DNA of 64,000 nucleotides from Paramoeba atlantica. Taxonomy: Eukaryota; Discosea. Every line of letters begins with the position of its first letter. Position 1 is the stretch's first letter. The position numbers and the translations under genes are program-made. Of the stretch, positions 37,286 through 48,899 are shown one piece after another. The notes beneath the pieces were generated by a model, which searched no databases, was not told the origin of the DNA, and saw only the letters and a program-made list of their open reading frames with translations. The stretch lies in contig CDRNVI010000149.1 in NCBI GenBank assembly GCA_977017575.1, positions 310,001 through 374,000 of the forward strand, read 5' to 3'.

Positions 37286-38345
37286 GAGAATCAGAAAATA
37301 AATTAAGAAATTACATTCAATATGGAGACATAATTAAGAAATTGAAATTACAAAAAATTAATATAAAAAAAAGAAAATAAAAAATAAATCAAATACATCA
37401 ATTCAAAACAATTAAGAAATTTGATTGAATCAACTTAAAAAATATCATAGATCTGAAATATAAATTCTAAAAATATCAGAGAATCAGAAAATAAATTAAG
37501 GAATTGCATTCAATATGGAGACATAATTAAGAAATTGAAATTACAAAAAAATAATATGAAAAAAATGAAATAAAAAATAAATCAAATACATCAATTCAAA
37601 ACAATTAAGAAATTTTATTGAACCAACTTAAAAAATATCACAGATCTGAAATATAAGTTCTAAAAATATCAGAGAATCAGAAAATAAATTAAGAAATTAC
37701 ATTCAATATGGAGACATAATTAAGAAATTGAAATTACAAAAAATTAATATAAAAAAAAGAAAATAAAAAATAAATCAAATACATCAATTCAAAACAATTA
37801 AGAAATTTGATTGAATCAACTTAAAAAATATCATAGATCTGAAATATAAATTCTAAAAATATCAGAGAATCAGAAAATAAATTAAGGAATTGCATTCAAT
37901 ATGGAGACATAATTAAGAAATTGAAATTACAAAAAAATAATATGAAAAAAATGAAATAAAAAATAAATCAAATACATCAATTCAAAACAATTAAGAAATT
38001 TTATTGAACCAACTTAAAAAATATCATAGATCTGAAAAATAAGTTCTAAAAATATCAGAGAATCAGAAAATAAATTAAAGAATTGCATTCAATATAGAAA
38101 CATAATTAAGAAATTGAAATTACAAAAAATTAATGTAAAAAAAAGAAAATAAAAAATAAATCAAATACATCAATTCAAAACAATTAAGAAATTTGATTGA
38201 ACCAACTTAAAAAATATTTTTAAAATAAAAAATAAATTTAAAAAATATTACAAAATCAGAAAATAAATTAAAACATTTTATTCAATATAGAAATATAATT
38301 AAGAAATTGAAATTACAAAAAAATAATATAAAAAAAATTACTTTT
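37286..38345. repeat. 193-bp AT-rich satellite with dimeric higher-order structure
   Basis: Monomers begin GAGAATCAGAAAATAAATTA at 37286, 37479, 37672, 37865 and 38058, exactly 193 bp apart, with a degenerate sixth to about 38345. Monomers 1 and 3 appear identical. Monomers 2 and 4 are nearly identical to each other but differ from 1 and 3 at shared positions, so the array was amplified as a 386-bp dimer. The content is almost all A/T. Confidence 0.95.
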
Positions 38346-38539
38346 AATCATTTCTTATTGATTCTCTATTTCAAATATCCAAGTAAAAGAGGGCAAACAA
38401 CTCCACACAAACATTTCATAATGATGTAAGTTTTGATAACAGACCAAACTATTGTATGAATAAACTAAAAACTGATTTGAGTAGAGAGGTGTGAGGTAGT
38501 GAATAAAATTATATTGTACTGCTCAAATAGAATGCTTAT

Positions 38540-39180
38540 ACTTGTTTAATAAAGTTGATGCAAGTTTTTCAAGTTGATACAGGAAGTGTGAAAAAGAGTG
38601 AATATTTTTTACTCTTGTTGGAGCCTTCATTGATAAGTCAGATTTACCACCACAATCAAAACTACCATTATCAATAACTTATTCAACTCAAAAAGACAGA
38701 TTTTTGATTAGTGCCTTTCAAAAAGCTTCTTTAACAAGATCACATTTATAGGCATGGCAACCAAAAATCTGAAAGACTTTTCTAGCCATTTGATTCAATT
38801 CTTCAATTGCTGCTGCTAGGTTTGAAGGAGTATGATCCCCCATTACAGATCCAAAGGAAGAGAGGTTCAAAGAATCTAAAAAGGACTAGACTTCAGGGAA
38901 TTTCTTTGCCAGATTTTGTAGACCATTTAAAAGAGAAAAATTATTCTTTGCAATTGACAAGGCATCATGATCAACTGCTTCTTGAATACTCAAATTAACA
39001 TGCCCACCTTCACCCTGGATACCAACAGAAAGAAGATTTCATCTTTGTGATGAATTTCCATCATGAGAGAAAGTTGGGGATTTTAGTTCTTGGATCAGTA
39101 GTGCTTCTAATTTTAATTGAATGCTGTCTTCACAACAAATCTGTTGGATTGTGGTTGATGATGAAAGAGTAAGGTCTTTT
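38540..39180 (-). pseudogene. Decayed coding sequence, family unknown
   Basis: One minus-strand frame stays coherent for over 200 codons with only a few stops: GGHVNLSIQEAVDHDALSIA, NFSLLNGLQNLAKKFPEV, IEELNQMARKVFQIFGCHAY and DNGSFDCGGKSDLSMKAP. This is protein-like, but I do not recognise it. It may continue in another frame into 39204-39650. Confidence 0.4.
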
Positions 39181-39203
39181 TCTAAAAAAATTCAGAAAAA
39201 TTC

Positions 39204-39650
39204 TCAAATTGCAGAAGAAATATTTCTCTGGACCATCTCAAAGGAAAAAAGAGAACAAATCAAATTGTGAACTTTTTGAGAAAATTGCAATCTACCAGCA
39301 CCAAGTTCAAGAGTTCTTACCTGCTCTTTCATTTCTTCTTTTTCTTTTTCATTGTTCTCCTTGTCCTCTTTAGTTTTCTTTGCAAGAGCAAGGAGGTTAT
39401 GAAATGAAATTTCCTTAGAAAGATCAATCAAATGATGAACTTTTATCAACAAAAAGATCAAGATTATTAAATGCTTTGATGTGTGGTGGGCAGCAAATAA
39501 AATAATCACAAGCAGGTTGGCTTTCCTTGTTTCAATCATGACCACTTCATAAACCACCAGAAAATTCCCCACCACTTCCACAAAAGCAGATTGCCCAACT
39601 TTATCAAAGAATTTGGGGGTCAATAAAGAAAAACAACCATTTTCATTCAA
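39204..39650 (-). CDS. Hypothetical protein, hydrophobic then coiled coil
   Basis: A 148-codon frame from MNENGCFSLL with a hydrophobic middle (VIILFAAHH...LIILIFLLI) and a Lys/Glu-rich helix (KKTKEDKENNEKEKEEMKEQ). It sits directly upstream, in minus-strand sense, of the decayed frame at 38540-39180, so it is more likely part of the same broken gene than an independent one. Confidence 0.3.
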   Translation of the reverse strand: MNENGCFSLLTPKFFDKVGQSAFVEVVGNFLVVYEVVMIETRKANLLVIILFAAHHTSKHLIILIFLLIKVHHLIDLSKEISFHNLLALAKKTKEDKENNEKEKEEMKEQVRTLELGAGRLQFSQKVHNLICSLFSFEMVQRNISSAI

Positions 39651-40909
39651 AACAAAATGTTCAACAACAATTCACAATTTTCAGTGTTTCAATCATTGGT
39701 TCCAGGAGGTGAGTCCTTCTCTAATAATTTTTCAATCTAAAGCCTTTTCTAATTGTCTTCACCATTTCTCCTCAAACAAGGAAGGAACAGCAATGAATGG
39801 TCCAGCATAAGTCATTGCTTTGTGGTTTGGTCCTTGACAATATTCACACTCAGCTTGCACTACTTTCAAGAATCACTTCTTTATGGGTTTCATGAGTCTT
39901 TTTTCAAAAAAAAAAAAGATCAGTTTCAAGAAGAGGGTCTTTGAATTCAAAATCCAAAAGAATTTTGGGGATTGAAAGAAATACCTGCCTTAATCAGAGT
40001 TGTACAACAATTTTTTTGAGCAATTTCAAGGGCCAGAACAATTCAACTCCAAAACAAAAGAACAAAAAAAGAAAAAAATCTTTGTCATGGCACTACCTGC
40101 ACAACTTTGGGCATGTTTGCACTCTAGAAAGAGAGAAAGAGTGGTGGTGAGAAAGAGAGAAAGGAGAGACAAAAGAAAAACAAAGAATTCAAAAATCCCA
40201 AAAGAGAGAAGAAGAATGAAAGAGAAAGAAAAGAAAAACAAAAACAAAGTGAAAAAGACAAAAAGACAAAAAAAAAAAGGAGGGAAGGGAGGAAAGGAAA
40301 AAAAAAAAAGAGAGATTTCAAAAGAAAAAGAAAAAAAAAAAAGAGAAAAAAAAAAGACTTTTTCCCCCTTGAAAAACAACAAACAACAAACCACAAACCA
40401 ACCACACCACCAATCACTTCCCACTTCATTCGAATCAATACTCACTCTCCCCTCTTCCTCTCAAACCCCACCTTCAAAAGCTCTGCTCCCCACCCCTGAT
40501 GTAACAACAGATTTTCAAGATTGCCATGGCCATGCCTCTCGATCTTGGGCACCCTCAAACCAGATAGCACAGAAAACTTTCGGTTCCCAAAACTTCACTT
40601 GGGCCAAGTGGAGAAAGAGTCACAGCCAAGAAGGAGAGCAAGAGAAAGAAAAAGAAGGAAAAAAAGAAGAGGTCAGAGAAAGAGAAAAGGAAGGAAAAAG
40701 ACAAAGAGAACCCCAAAAAAGCGAGAGAGCAGGAGCAGAAACAATGAAGAAAGAGAGAAAAGAAAGGAAGAGAATGAAAAGAAAAAGAAAATAGAGGAGG
40801 AAAAAAAACAGAAAGGAAAAAGAATGGAAAAAAAGAGGAAGAAAGAGAAAAATCAGAAAAAGAAAAGAATGAAAGAAACAGAAAAGAAAGAGAAAAAGAA
40901 CTAAATCGA
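39651..40909. other. Spacer and purine tract before the retrotransposon
   Basis: 39651-40110 has no recognisable gene. From 40120 to 40355 and 40610 to 40900 the plus strand is purine-rich, with an ordinary patch at 40370-40600 that may already be the retrotransposon 5' region. Lys/Glu/Arg-rich frames here are compositional. Confidence 0.4.
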
Positions 40910-41777
40910 ATGGACAATCCTCAGGCCCAAAAGACAACTTCACATCCTCCAAAATTCCTTGGCAATTGCTTGTACCAAAGATGCAGAGGCCAACACCAAA
41001 AAGTAATAGTCTCCCGATGTGAGAAGTGCCTCCTTACATTCTGCTCCTTTTCCCACCACAGGAAGTCACAAACTCTCTGTCACCCTCTTCCTCCTCCCCC
41101 CCCCCAACCTCTCCCATCCCTAACCTCCCCTCCCTGCTCTCCCTCCAATCCCTCCTCCCACCCTCCCTCCCCAATTCCCTCCCACCCTCCCTCCCCACTC
41201 CCCTCCCCCACTCCCTATCCCTCTCTGCATCTCAATTTTAATCCTGATCTCGATCCCTCCAGCACCCCTCCCCCTTCATGTAACAACCCTGAATGCAATG
41301 GTAAAGCAGAAGTTGGCTCCCACATCTCCTGTAACCACTGCCAAATGCATTATTGTTCAACACAATGCCACAACAGCACAGAAAACCATCCCATCACCCC
41401 TTTTCCTCCTCCCCCATCTCACCCCTCACCTCACACACCTCTCCACCCTCCTTCCCATCCACCTCATTTGCCCCCCCCCAAGCCCACCTCACCACCTCCC
41501 TTCCCACACCCCCTCTCACTCCCCTCTCGCTCCCCCTCCCCAACAACTTTCCCACCGCCCTTCTTCTCATGGCCCACCTTCTTTTCAACAAACTCCTCCC
41601 TCCCTCTCCCTTATCCTTGAACTCTTCAAAAATGGCTCCTTTGAAGATATAGTCTTAACTGTCCCCCACTTCAGAAACTTGGATCGCACAAGAACAAGCT
41701 CCCTCCAAACATGCAGAGCTTGTGACCTCCTTGGACTTGGAATCAACCACTTCTTTGGTGGCCAACAGAAAAACTAA
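40910..41777 (+). pseudogene. Retrotransposon ORF1: two zinc fingers, proline-rich
   Basis: Residues 20-50 contain C-x4-C, C-x2-C, then C-x3-H-H. A second, similar finger near residues 125-160 (CNNPEC, CNHC, YCSTQCH) resembles a MYND-type pattern. Both are separated and followed by long Pro/Ser/His-rich stretches. The frame is open to 41620, and coding continues in another frame to 41777 (LELFKNGSFEDIVLTVPHF). ORF1 proteins of LINEs bind nucleic acid; that role here is inferred. Confidence 0.5.
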
Positions 41778-42495
41778 GACCTTACTCCCATTCTCTCCTC
41801 AGATTTCAAAAATGCTCAACAAACAAAGCAAGATGAGATATCATCCCCCTTCTCTCGAATCGCAAGTAGCACAGGGAGAATAGCCTTTCTCCTACAGTTC
41901 TGGCAACACTGGAAACCTGCACCACAGCCTCCCGAAATCTCGCTCACAAATGTCAAAGACAACTTCTTTTTCATCTGTGGGGATGGATCTGTTGCTACCA
42001 ACCCAAATGGATGGTGTGTTGGAAGCTCATCACTCTGTGTCGTTCATGAGAACAAGGAAATTGTCCACTCTCTCATCCATTCTCCCAAGCCCTGAAAACC
42101 ATATTAACTGGAGAAACCGCAAGAACAACTCTTTGGCAGATAGGATCACAAGTTTAGCAGTACACAGAGGATGCCCTGACAACACCTGGAGAATCACACC
42201 CATCCTCGACCCAGACCCACAACACATCCAACAACTCTTCTTCAATCATGGGCGCTCTACAACCCTTCCTCATGGAAGCAAAGAAGAGACTACAATGAAC
42301 TTCATCCTCTCTCTTGAAGGAGACTCCTTCTCAAAACACATCCCCCTCTGCTACATGGACTCAGTACCACTCTGCCTTCGTGATACAGTCATCAAAACTT
42401 TTTGTGCTGTATGACACCTCTTTCATAAGATACCCCAACTCCTGATCCTCCTCCCAAAATGGATCTTTGGCTGCCTTAGAAGGGGTACTCAAGGA

Positions 42496-44115
42496 ATGAA
42501 AGAAGTGAAATCTCGATGCACCATGGTGCGAAATTTTGAGTGGGAGAGACTCCACAAAAAACTTGAGGGTGAGCTCAGCAAACTCAAGCAAAAGAGGAGG
42601 CAGAAGTCCACCAAGAAAACCAAGGCAGACCAGATTATTGAAGAGGTCAGAAAAGGACATCTCTCCAAAGCTGCAAGGAAGCTTCAATCCAAGAGTGGAT
42701 TCAGGGATCTCTCAGTCCCAGAAAATCGTGAAACTGTGAAGAACCTCTACCCAAGATCTGAGCAGGCGTGGACTCCACCAGATCAAGCTGAAATTCCTGA
42801 CTGGAAACCAGCAATCCTTGAACAAGATGAGTTTCAGTCCTTTGACTCACTTGATCTGGCCCTTCAGAGACTTCCAAAAGGCCGCACGTCTTATGAGTTT
42901 GTCACACTCCTATGCACAGACCGAGAACTCCACTCAACCCTCAAAGAATTGACTGTCTTAATCACCAATCAAAAACTCAATGAAACCATACACAACATCA
43001 TGGCAACCTCTCTCTTCATTCCTCTGGCAAAAGGGGACAAAGGGATCCGTCCAATTGGTGTTGCTGAAGTTCTCAAGAGGTGGGCAGCGATTGCACTTGT
43101 TCTTGAAGTCCAACACGAGGGAATTCCTGAGAAATTGTCCCATCAGTATGGTGTATGCTTGCCAAGTGGTGCAGAAATGGTCCACAAAGCAATATCACAG
43201 CCTATCTCCACCTCCACCCACAACATTATGCTGCGAAACTGGACATTGTTAATGCCTTCAATTCCATCTCAAGAAAAACCATCTTTGAGAGCACAGTCCA
43301 GCTGGCCCCTGTATTACTTCCATACCTCTACACCTTCTATTCTTCGGTAACACCCCTCACTCTCTCATGACCGGAACCACACCCTCACCATGGAGGAGGG
43401 TGTCCAGCAAGGAGATCCCCTCGGGACAATTTTCTTTTGTCTGGGATTTCATGGAATCCTCAATCCAATCTTTCAGAAGGTTGATGCTCCACTGAATGCA
43501 CTTCTTCTTCTCTTCTTTGTCGATGATATATTTGTTTGTGGGAGCCCGGTTGCCATTGCAGAAATCACCACTCAGATCCAGAGTGTCCTCCCAAATGCCA
43601 ACCTCAAACTTGGCACAGAAAGGGGCAAAATGGTCTGTTTCTCTCCCGAAGCGCCCAGGAGCAATGACCTCAAAAATCTTGGCATTGGGAAGGCGGAAGT
43701 AATCACAGTTCTAGGGTCACCCATCGGGCTGAACACTCAAATTTCCAAGTGGCTTCACACCCTTGCTCAAGAATACCAACAAGCATCACAAGACCACTGT
43801 TTAATAATGTTCTCCAACCCCCATGAAAGTCTTGAGCTTTTTGTCAAAACCATCACACCCAAACTAACATACATCTGTTGCACAACACCTCTCTCTTTAA
43901 CCCCTTTCCAAGACTCCATCAAGCAAACCACTACAACAAACATCAATTACCTCCTCAACCCCCTCCAAGTCCCCCACCTGCATCCAAACAAAGAACTCCA
44001 TCTCTCTCGAGTAGAAGCTGCAGGCCTTCCAAAGTCAAAAGGTGGTGGTGGCTTGAGCTACTCTCAGAACACCCACCAAGCAGCCTTCCTTGGCTCCTGG
44101 ATCTCAGTCTACTGA
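42496..44115 (+). pseudogene. Retrotransposon reverse transcriptase (frameshifted)
   Basis: First frame (42496-43350): EVRKGHLSKAARKLQSKSGF, LFIPLAKGDKGIRPIGVAEV and an HQYGVCLPSGAEM segment, typical of the fingers and template-grip region of this RT family. Motif A (KLDIVNAFNSISR, near 43235) is read in a second frame. Motif B (EEGVQQGDPLGTIFFCL) and motif C (FFVDDIF) return in the third frame (43390-44115), followed by the KMVCFSPE and VLGSPIG motifs. The catalytic Asp residues are present, but the frame changes twice and stops at 44113. Confidence 0.8.
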
Positions 44116-44231
44116 TCCTGCTCTGAGTTCAAACCTGAACTTATCAACCTCTTTGAAGACTTCTGGAAGAGTGACTCACCCCAGCGCCAGGCTCTCCACC
44201 AAGCATATATGACCATTTTGAAAGCTTCATC

Positions 44232-44971
44232 TTGAGCAAGTGGAAACTGCCAAGTGGTACCTCTGTCCATGAGCTCCTAACTCGATTGACAGAGCCACCA
44301 TCTGACTCAATGGGCACTGGAGAAAACTACAAACCACAGAAGAAGTTCACCTCCTGTGAACTTCAGGATGTCAAAAAGAAGATCATGGACCCAACACAAG
44401 ACAAAAACCTCTGCCGTGCAATCTGTGAGAATGAGGTTGGCCCCACCACCCACTTGTGGATGACAGCCTACCCAGACAAGGACACCTCTGGGCCAAAGCC
44501 ATATCGAGCCTTAAATGCTGAAGATTTTCGCTCAGCCTACCGATGTAGGCTTGACATAGTTGACCCACACCTTGGGGCTCTCTGCGAACTTGGGACTGTC
44601 AAGTGTGGATTCTGTGAAAAAGAACTCTGTGCTGCATCCTCCCTCCACCTCTCAGATTGCACCAGTTGTGGAAGAGGAACCACACAAGAAGACACCATGC
44701 TCTCCGTGATGAACTCAAGAACATTGCCAGCTGGGCGGGAAAAACAACAATCCGAGATGGAGCCTACCGGCCAATCGGGAAGTCACACAAGCAACCTGAT
44801 CTTACAATCTGCGAGTGGCAAGGTGACCAGGATCTGTGTATTGATGTCCGAGTTGTGTCAACCCACAAAACCCCCCACTTTCGCTGTGTGATCCAAACAC
44901 CCACCAAAACCCACTCTGACCCCCCATACTCGACACCCTCTCACCTGCTGCACACCATGCCAGGATCATGA
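44232..44971 (+). pseudogene. Retrotransposon C-terminal zinc motif and nuclease-like domain (frameshifted)
   Basis: 44232-44891 encodes HLWMTAYPDKD, the ALNAEDFRSAYRCRLDI segment and a C-x2-C-x10-H-x3-C motif. The continuation HHALRDELKNIASWAG, QPDLTI and LCIDVRVVS lies in the frame of 44657-44971, so a frameshift near 44680 splits the domain. The PD...D-x-R pattern fits a restriction-like endonuclease, which would nick the target DNA. Confidence 0.65.
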
Positions 44972-45554
44972 AATGCAGAGAATATGTGGACAGATGTCTG
45001 ACTGAAACAGACTTTAATGCAGGAAGGGGCAGAGACACCCCTGAGGAGAAACAGACCCTTAAACAAATAACTCTTTCCGTTTCTCCAAGGTGAAGTCATC
45101 TTCCTTCCAGCATCTTCATCCTCAGGTGGTGGAATATCCCCTGACATTAGTGCACTCCTACGGTCCCTCGCCTCAATTGCCCTCCAAAACGACCGGGTCC
45201 TGGATGCCAACCCCCTCCCCCTCTTCTTAAGAACAGCAAAGAAGAAGATTTCAGCTGCACTAATGAAAGCAATGGCAAACCACATGATGAGCATACAGGA
45301 AAATCTAAAACCCAGCAACCCCCTTTTGACCCATCACTCTCTGTGCTTCTCATCATCTCTCAATCCAAATGACATTTCCATTCCCCCCTCTTCTTTCCAC
45401 ATGTACTACCCCCTTTTTCTGCAGTTCCTCCTCTCACTGGGTGAGAACCATTCCCTTCTCTTACGACCATCTATTTCGAATAAAAATCTCTTTCATTGAA
45501 GGAAAAAAAAAAAAAAAAAAAAAAAAAAGAGAGAAAAAAAAAAGAAAAGAGAAG

Positions 45555-45672
45555 GTCTTCAGCACTCGGGATTCGAATGTGGTCACCCACCATTCTACTA
45601 ACCGAGCCCACAGCTGCTTAACTTCCGAGTTCTGATGGGATCGGGTGCTTTCAACTGGGTATGACCGAAGAC
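45555..45672 (-). rRNA. 5S ribosomal RNA, unit 2
   Basis: 118 nt, apparently identical to the unit-1 gene at 2120-2237, with the same flanks including the retrotransposon poly(A) on its 3' side. Confidence 0.95.
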
Positions 45673-46026
45673 ACTTTCTCTTCTTTTTTTTCTTCTTTTC
45701 ATATCAATCCAAATTAATAAAAAGAAAAGAGAAAGAGAAAGAGAAAGATGAGAGAAAAGAAAGAAAAGAGAAAAAAGAAAAGAGAAAAGAGAAAAGAGAA
45801 AAAACCTCAATGGAAAGAGAGAAAAAGTGGTGGAATTTCAAAAAAAGAAAGAAAAAAACAAAGAAAAAAAACAAAGAAAGAGAAGGAAAAAAAATTAACA
45901 ACCTACAAAAAGAAAGAGAAGAAAAGAAAAGACAGAAGAAAAGAGAAAGAGGAAAAAGAAAGACTGAGGAAAACCAAAAAAAAAACCCAAACGAACAAAA
46001 AAACACAAAAACAAAAAAAGAAAAAC

Positions 46027-46073
46027 GGACCTCTATTTTGGGTCCGAATATGATGGACCTCTATTTCAGGTCC
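46027..46073. other. Tandem GGACC hairpins, unit 2
   Basis: Same two stem-loops as at 2592-2638, at the same distance from the 5S and PB1 genes. Confidence 0.55.
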
Positions 46074-46326
46074 TATCAGCGCTTTTTTTCTTTTTTTTTT
46101 TTTCTGTGTGTGTGTTTTTGGTTGTTCTTTCAGTGATTTTTTTTGTTTTTTTTTGTTCAATTTTGATTGGTGTTCCTTCTCGCCACACCCCACCCCCCCC
46201 CCCTCTCATTCCCTCATGAACGACAACAAACACAATCAACCACACCCTCAGGTTTTGTTTTTAATTCAAAACATTTCTTTTTCTGGATAACTTGAAACAG
46301 AAAAACAACAATCAATCAATCAAAAT

Positions 46327-46965
46327 ATGGTGATGAGAGTTCAGTTGATGTCGATTGTCGAAAGAGAAGAAGAGTGGTGGGAAGTCCAAAACACTGAGAA
46401 TGGAAGAGTGTGTTCTGTACAAGCTCAAGACTTTCGAAGTCTCCGAAGGAAGATCCAGGATGTGTACGGAACTTCAACTGCGGTTCGAGTGTTCTATCTT
46501 GACGATGAGTGTGATGTCGTCTTTGTGAAACGTGACCAAGACTTGGAAGATGCTTTGTTTGTTCTCCCAAAAAAGAACGAGACAGCAAAAGCAGTGGAGA
46601 GTCAAGTCGAAGAAGAAACTGAAAAGGAGATCCAAGAGGTCGAAAATCGAGTGGGTGATGATGAAGAGAAGAAGGTTGAGAAAGTGGGGGATGAAGTTTC
46701 TGAGAACCCTCAGAAAAGACTCAAGGAACAACAGAAGAGAGAGAAGGAGATTGAAATTCTCAGTAAACGCGACAAGAAACTGGCAGATCAGATTGATGTT
46801 CTTGAAGAAAAGATTGTGGCTCTCCAACAAAGAAAGGAACGGTTGACTGAAAACAAAACCCAAGTTCGAGAGAATCTTGTTGATTTGAAAAGTCAAAAGG
46901 AGATTGTCGGAAACAAACAAAAGGAAGAGGAGATTGAAGAAATCCAATCCTCTGAGGAAGAAGAG

Positions 46966-47000
<35 letters not shown>

Positions 47001-47361
47001 GGAAGAAGAGGAAGAAGAGGAAGAAGAGGAAGAAGAGGAGGAAGAGGAAGAGGAAGATTGTGGTAAACCAAGATCATTTGGGCAATCGAGAAAGCTTCAG
47101 AATCAACGACAAAACATCGAAAGAAGACTTTGTAATCTTGAAGCGAAAGAAAAGAAGTCAAAAAAGATGATGGAAACAGAAATTATTCTCAAGAAACGTT
47201 TGAAGGAAATCACAGAGAGGTTGGTGACTGAACCAAAAGAAGAAGAAGAGAAAGACAAAATGTTTAGAAATAAGAGAAAAGGAACTCAACATTCCTCCCC
47301 ACCACATGATTTGAAAAAGAAGTTTTTCAATTCTCCTCCAAAAGAAAGAAGACGAAAATAA
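46327..47361 (+). CDS. PB1-domain, coiled-coil, acidic protein (unit 2 copy)
   Basis: 344 residues. The N-terminal PB1-like region and coiled coil match unit 1 with very few changes. The Glu tract is 34 long against 11, expanded in 9-bp GAAGAAGAG steps. The C-terminal tail is three residues shorter and carries more substitutions (QHSSPPHDLKKKFF) but keeps the KERRRK end. The length changes examined are multiples of three, so the reading frame appears to be under selection while repeat length is free to vary. Confidence 0.8.
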
Positions 47362-47578
47362 ATAACAAAATCTCTTTAATGGAATCAAATTTTTTGTGCT
47401 CTTTTTTTTATCAAGAAAAAAAGTTTATTTCTTTTCTTTTTTCTTTTTTCTTTTTTCTTTTTTCTTTTTTTTTCTTTATTCACTCCTCTTCTTTTCTCTG
47501 TTGGTTATCTCATCGTAATTTTTCTCCTTTCTTTTTTCATCAAAAAGAATGTGTCAGATAGATGTGGGGGAGATCTTG

Positions 47579-47623
47579 ATACTCTCTGGGTGCTAATTTG
47601 TGAAAATCCGGACCCAGAGAATA
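47579..47623 (+). terminator. Gene-3' hairpin A, unit 2
   Basis: Same sequence as 4091-4135, about 220 bp past the PB1 stop codon. Confidence 0.45.
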
Positions 47624-47729
47624 CATCATCTTTCCCAAATAAAAAAACACCTCTTTTGTCTCTTCTTTTTTTTTTGAAGATTCACTTATCTGTAAGACTG
47701 TCTTATTTTTTCAAAAAAGAAAAAGGAAA

Positions 47730-48890
47730 AGAAAGGGAAGGGGGGGGAAAGAGAGAGAAGAGAGAAGAGAAAGAGAGAAGAGAGAAGAGAAAGAGAAAAT
47801 AGAAAGAGAAGAAAGAGAAAAATGAGAAACTGTGAAGAAGAAATCGAAAACAAAAGGAAAGAAATCAACAAAAAGAAAAGGAAAGAAGAGAAAAAGAAAA
47901 AAGGGGGGAAAGGGAAAAAAGAAAAGAGAGAACCCATCAAAAAAGGGAAGAAAGGGGAACGAGAAAAAGGGGACAAGAAAAAGAGGAACAAAAAAAAGTG
48001 AAAAAGTGAGAAAGTGAAAAAGTGAAAAAAAAAAAAAAGAGAAGAGATAAAAGTGAAAAAGAGAAGAAAAAAACAGAAAAGTCAATGAAATAAAAAGAAA
48101 TAAAGAGAGAACCCCATCCGGTCCCATTCACAAAGGGCAAAATAGTTCGAGAAAGAGAAAAGAAAAAAAGAAGGAAAAGAAAAAAAGAGAGAGAAAAGAA
48201 AAAGAGAGAGAAAAGAAAGAGAGAGAGAAAAGAGAAGAGAGAGAAAAGAGAAGAGAGAAAAAGGAAGAGAGAAAAAAGAAAGAGAGAAAAAGAAAAGACA
48301 AAACAAAACCAACGAGGCCAGAAAAATTATGAGCCCTAAAATCTTTTTTTTTTGTGTGCTAAAATAAACCAGCACAATTCAATTGTTTTTCTGAGTGTTG
48401 AAAAAATATTTTTTGATGAGAATTTTTTTTTCAATGCCCTGAAAAACCTTTGCAATTGCGTTCCTTTCCCTTTTCCCTTGGCAACCCGGTGAGAGAGAGG
48501 AAAGAGCGAAAGGAGAGAAGAAGAGGAAGAGAAAAAAGAAAAGAAAAGAAAGAGAAATTAAAAAAAAGAATTAAATTAAGAACTAAAAAAAAAGGGAAAG
48601 AGGAAGAAGGAGGGAAGAAGGAGGGGAAAGTGGGGAAGGTAGGGAAGGTAGGAAAGGTAGGAAAGGTTGGGGAAGGTAGGAAAGGTAGGAAAGGAGGGGA
48701 AAGTGGGGAAGGTGGGGAAGGTAGGGAAGGGAGGAAAGGTGGGGAAGAGGGAAGGTAGGAAAGGAGGGCAAAGGGTTGAGAAGAGGGAAGGTAGGAAAGG
48801 AGGGCAAAGGAGGGCAAAGTAGGGCAAAGGAGGGGAAAGTAGGGGAAGGTTGAGAAAGTTGAGAAGGTTGGGTAGAGGTGGGTGAAGTGA
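47730..48890. repeat. Polypurine region, unit 2
   Basis: A/G-rich plus strand ending in GGAAAGGTAGG/GGGAAGG repeats (48600-48885). The repeat register differs from the unit-1 region at 5110-5515, which shows rapid turnover. Confidence 0.8.
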
Positions 48891-48899
48891 AATCATGTT

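Larger units (their letters stand above)
40910..45528 (+). mobile_element. Non-LTR retrotransposon with RT and restriction-like endonuclease, nearly full length
   Basis: In order: a zinc-finger/Pro-rich first frame (40910-41777), a linker with stops, reverse transcriptase (42496-44115), a C-terminal Cys-His and PD-(D/E)xK-like endonuclease region (44232-44971), a 3' untranslated region with an AATAAA-like signal (45477-45483), and a 26-nt poly(A) at 45503-45528. This layout (RT followed by zinc motif and restriction-like nuclease) is that of early-branching LINEs such as the R2/CRE/NeSL group. The 5' end is uncertain. The poly(A) ends about 26 bp from the 5S gene. Several frame breaks indicate an inactive copy, and the 3' half is nearly identical in unit 1. 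Confidence 0.8.

Noticed and set aside
37286..38345. CRISPR-like array
   Set aside because: Head-to-tail 193-bp monomers without spacers, in a eukaryotic genome; this is a satellite.
41930..42170. RNase H-like pieces (GDGSVATNPNGW, then NNSLADRITSLA) upstream of the reverse transcriptase
   Set aside because: The spacing is too short for an RNase H domain and the two pieces are in different frames; resemblance may be chance.
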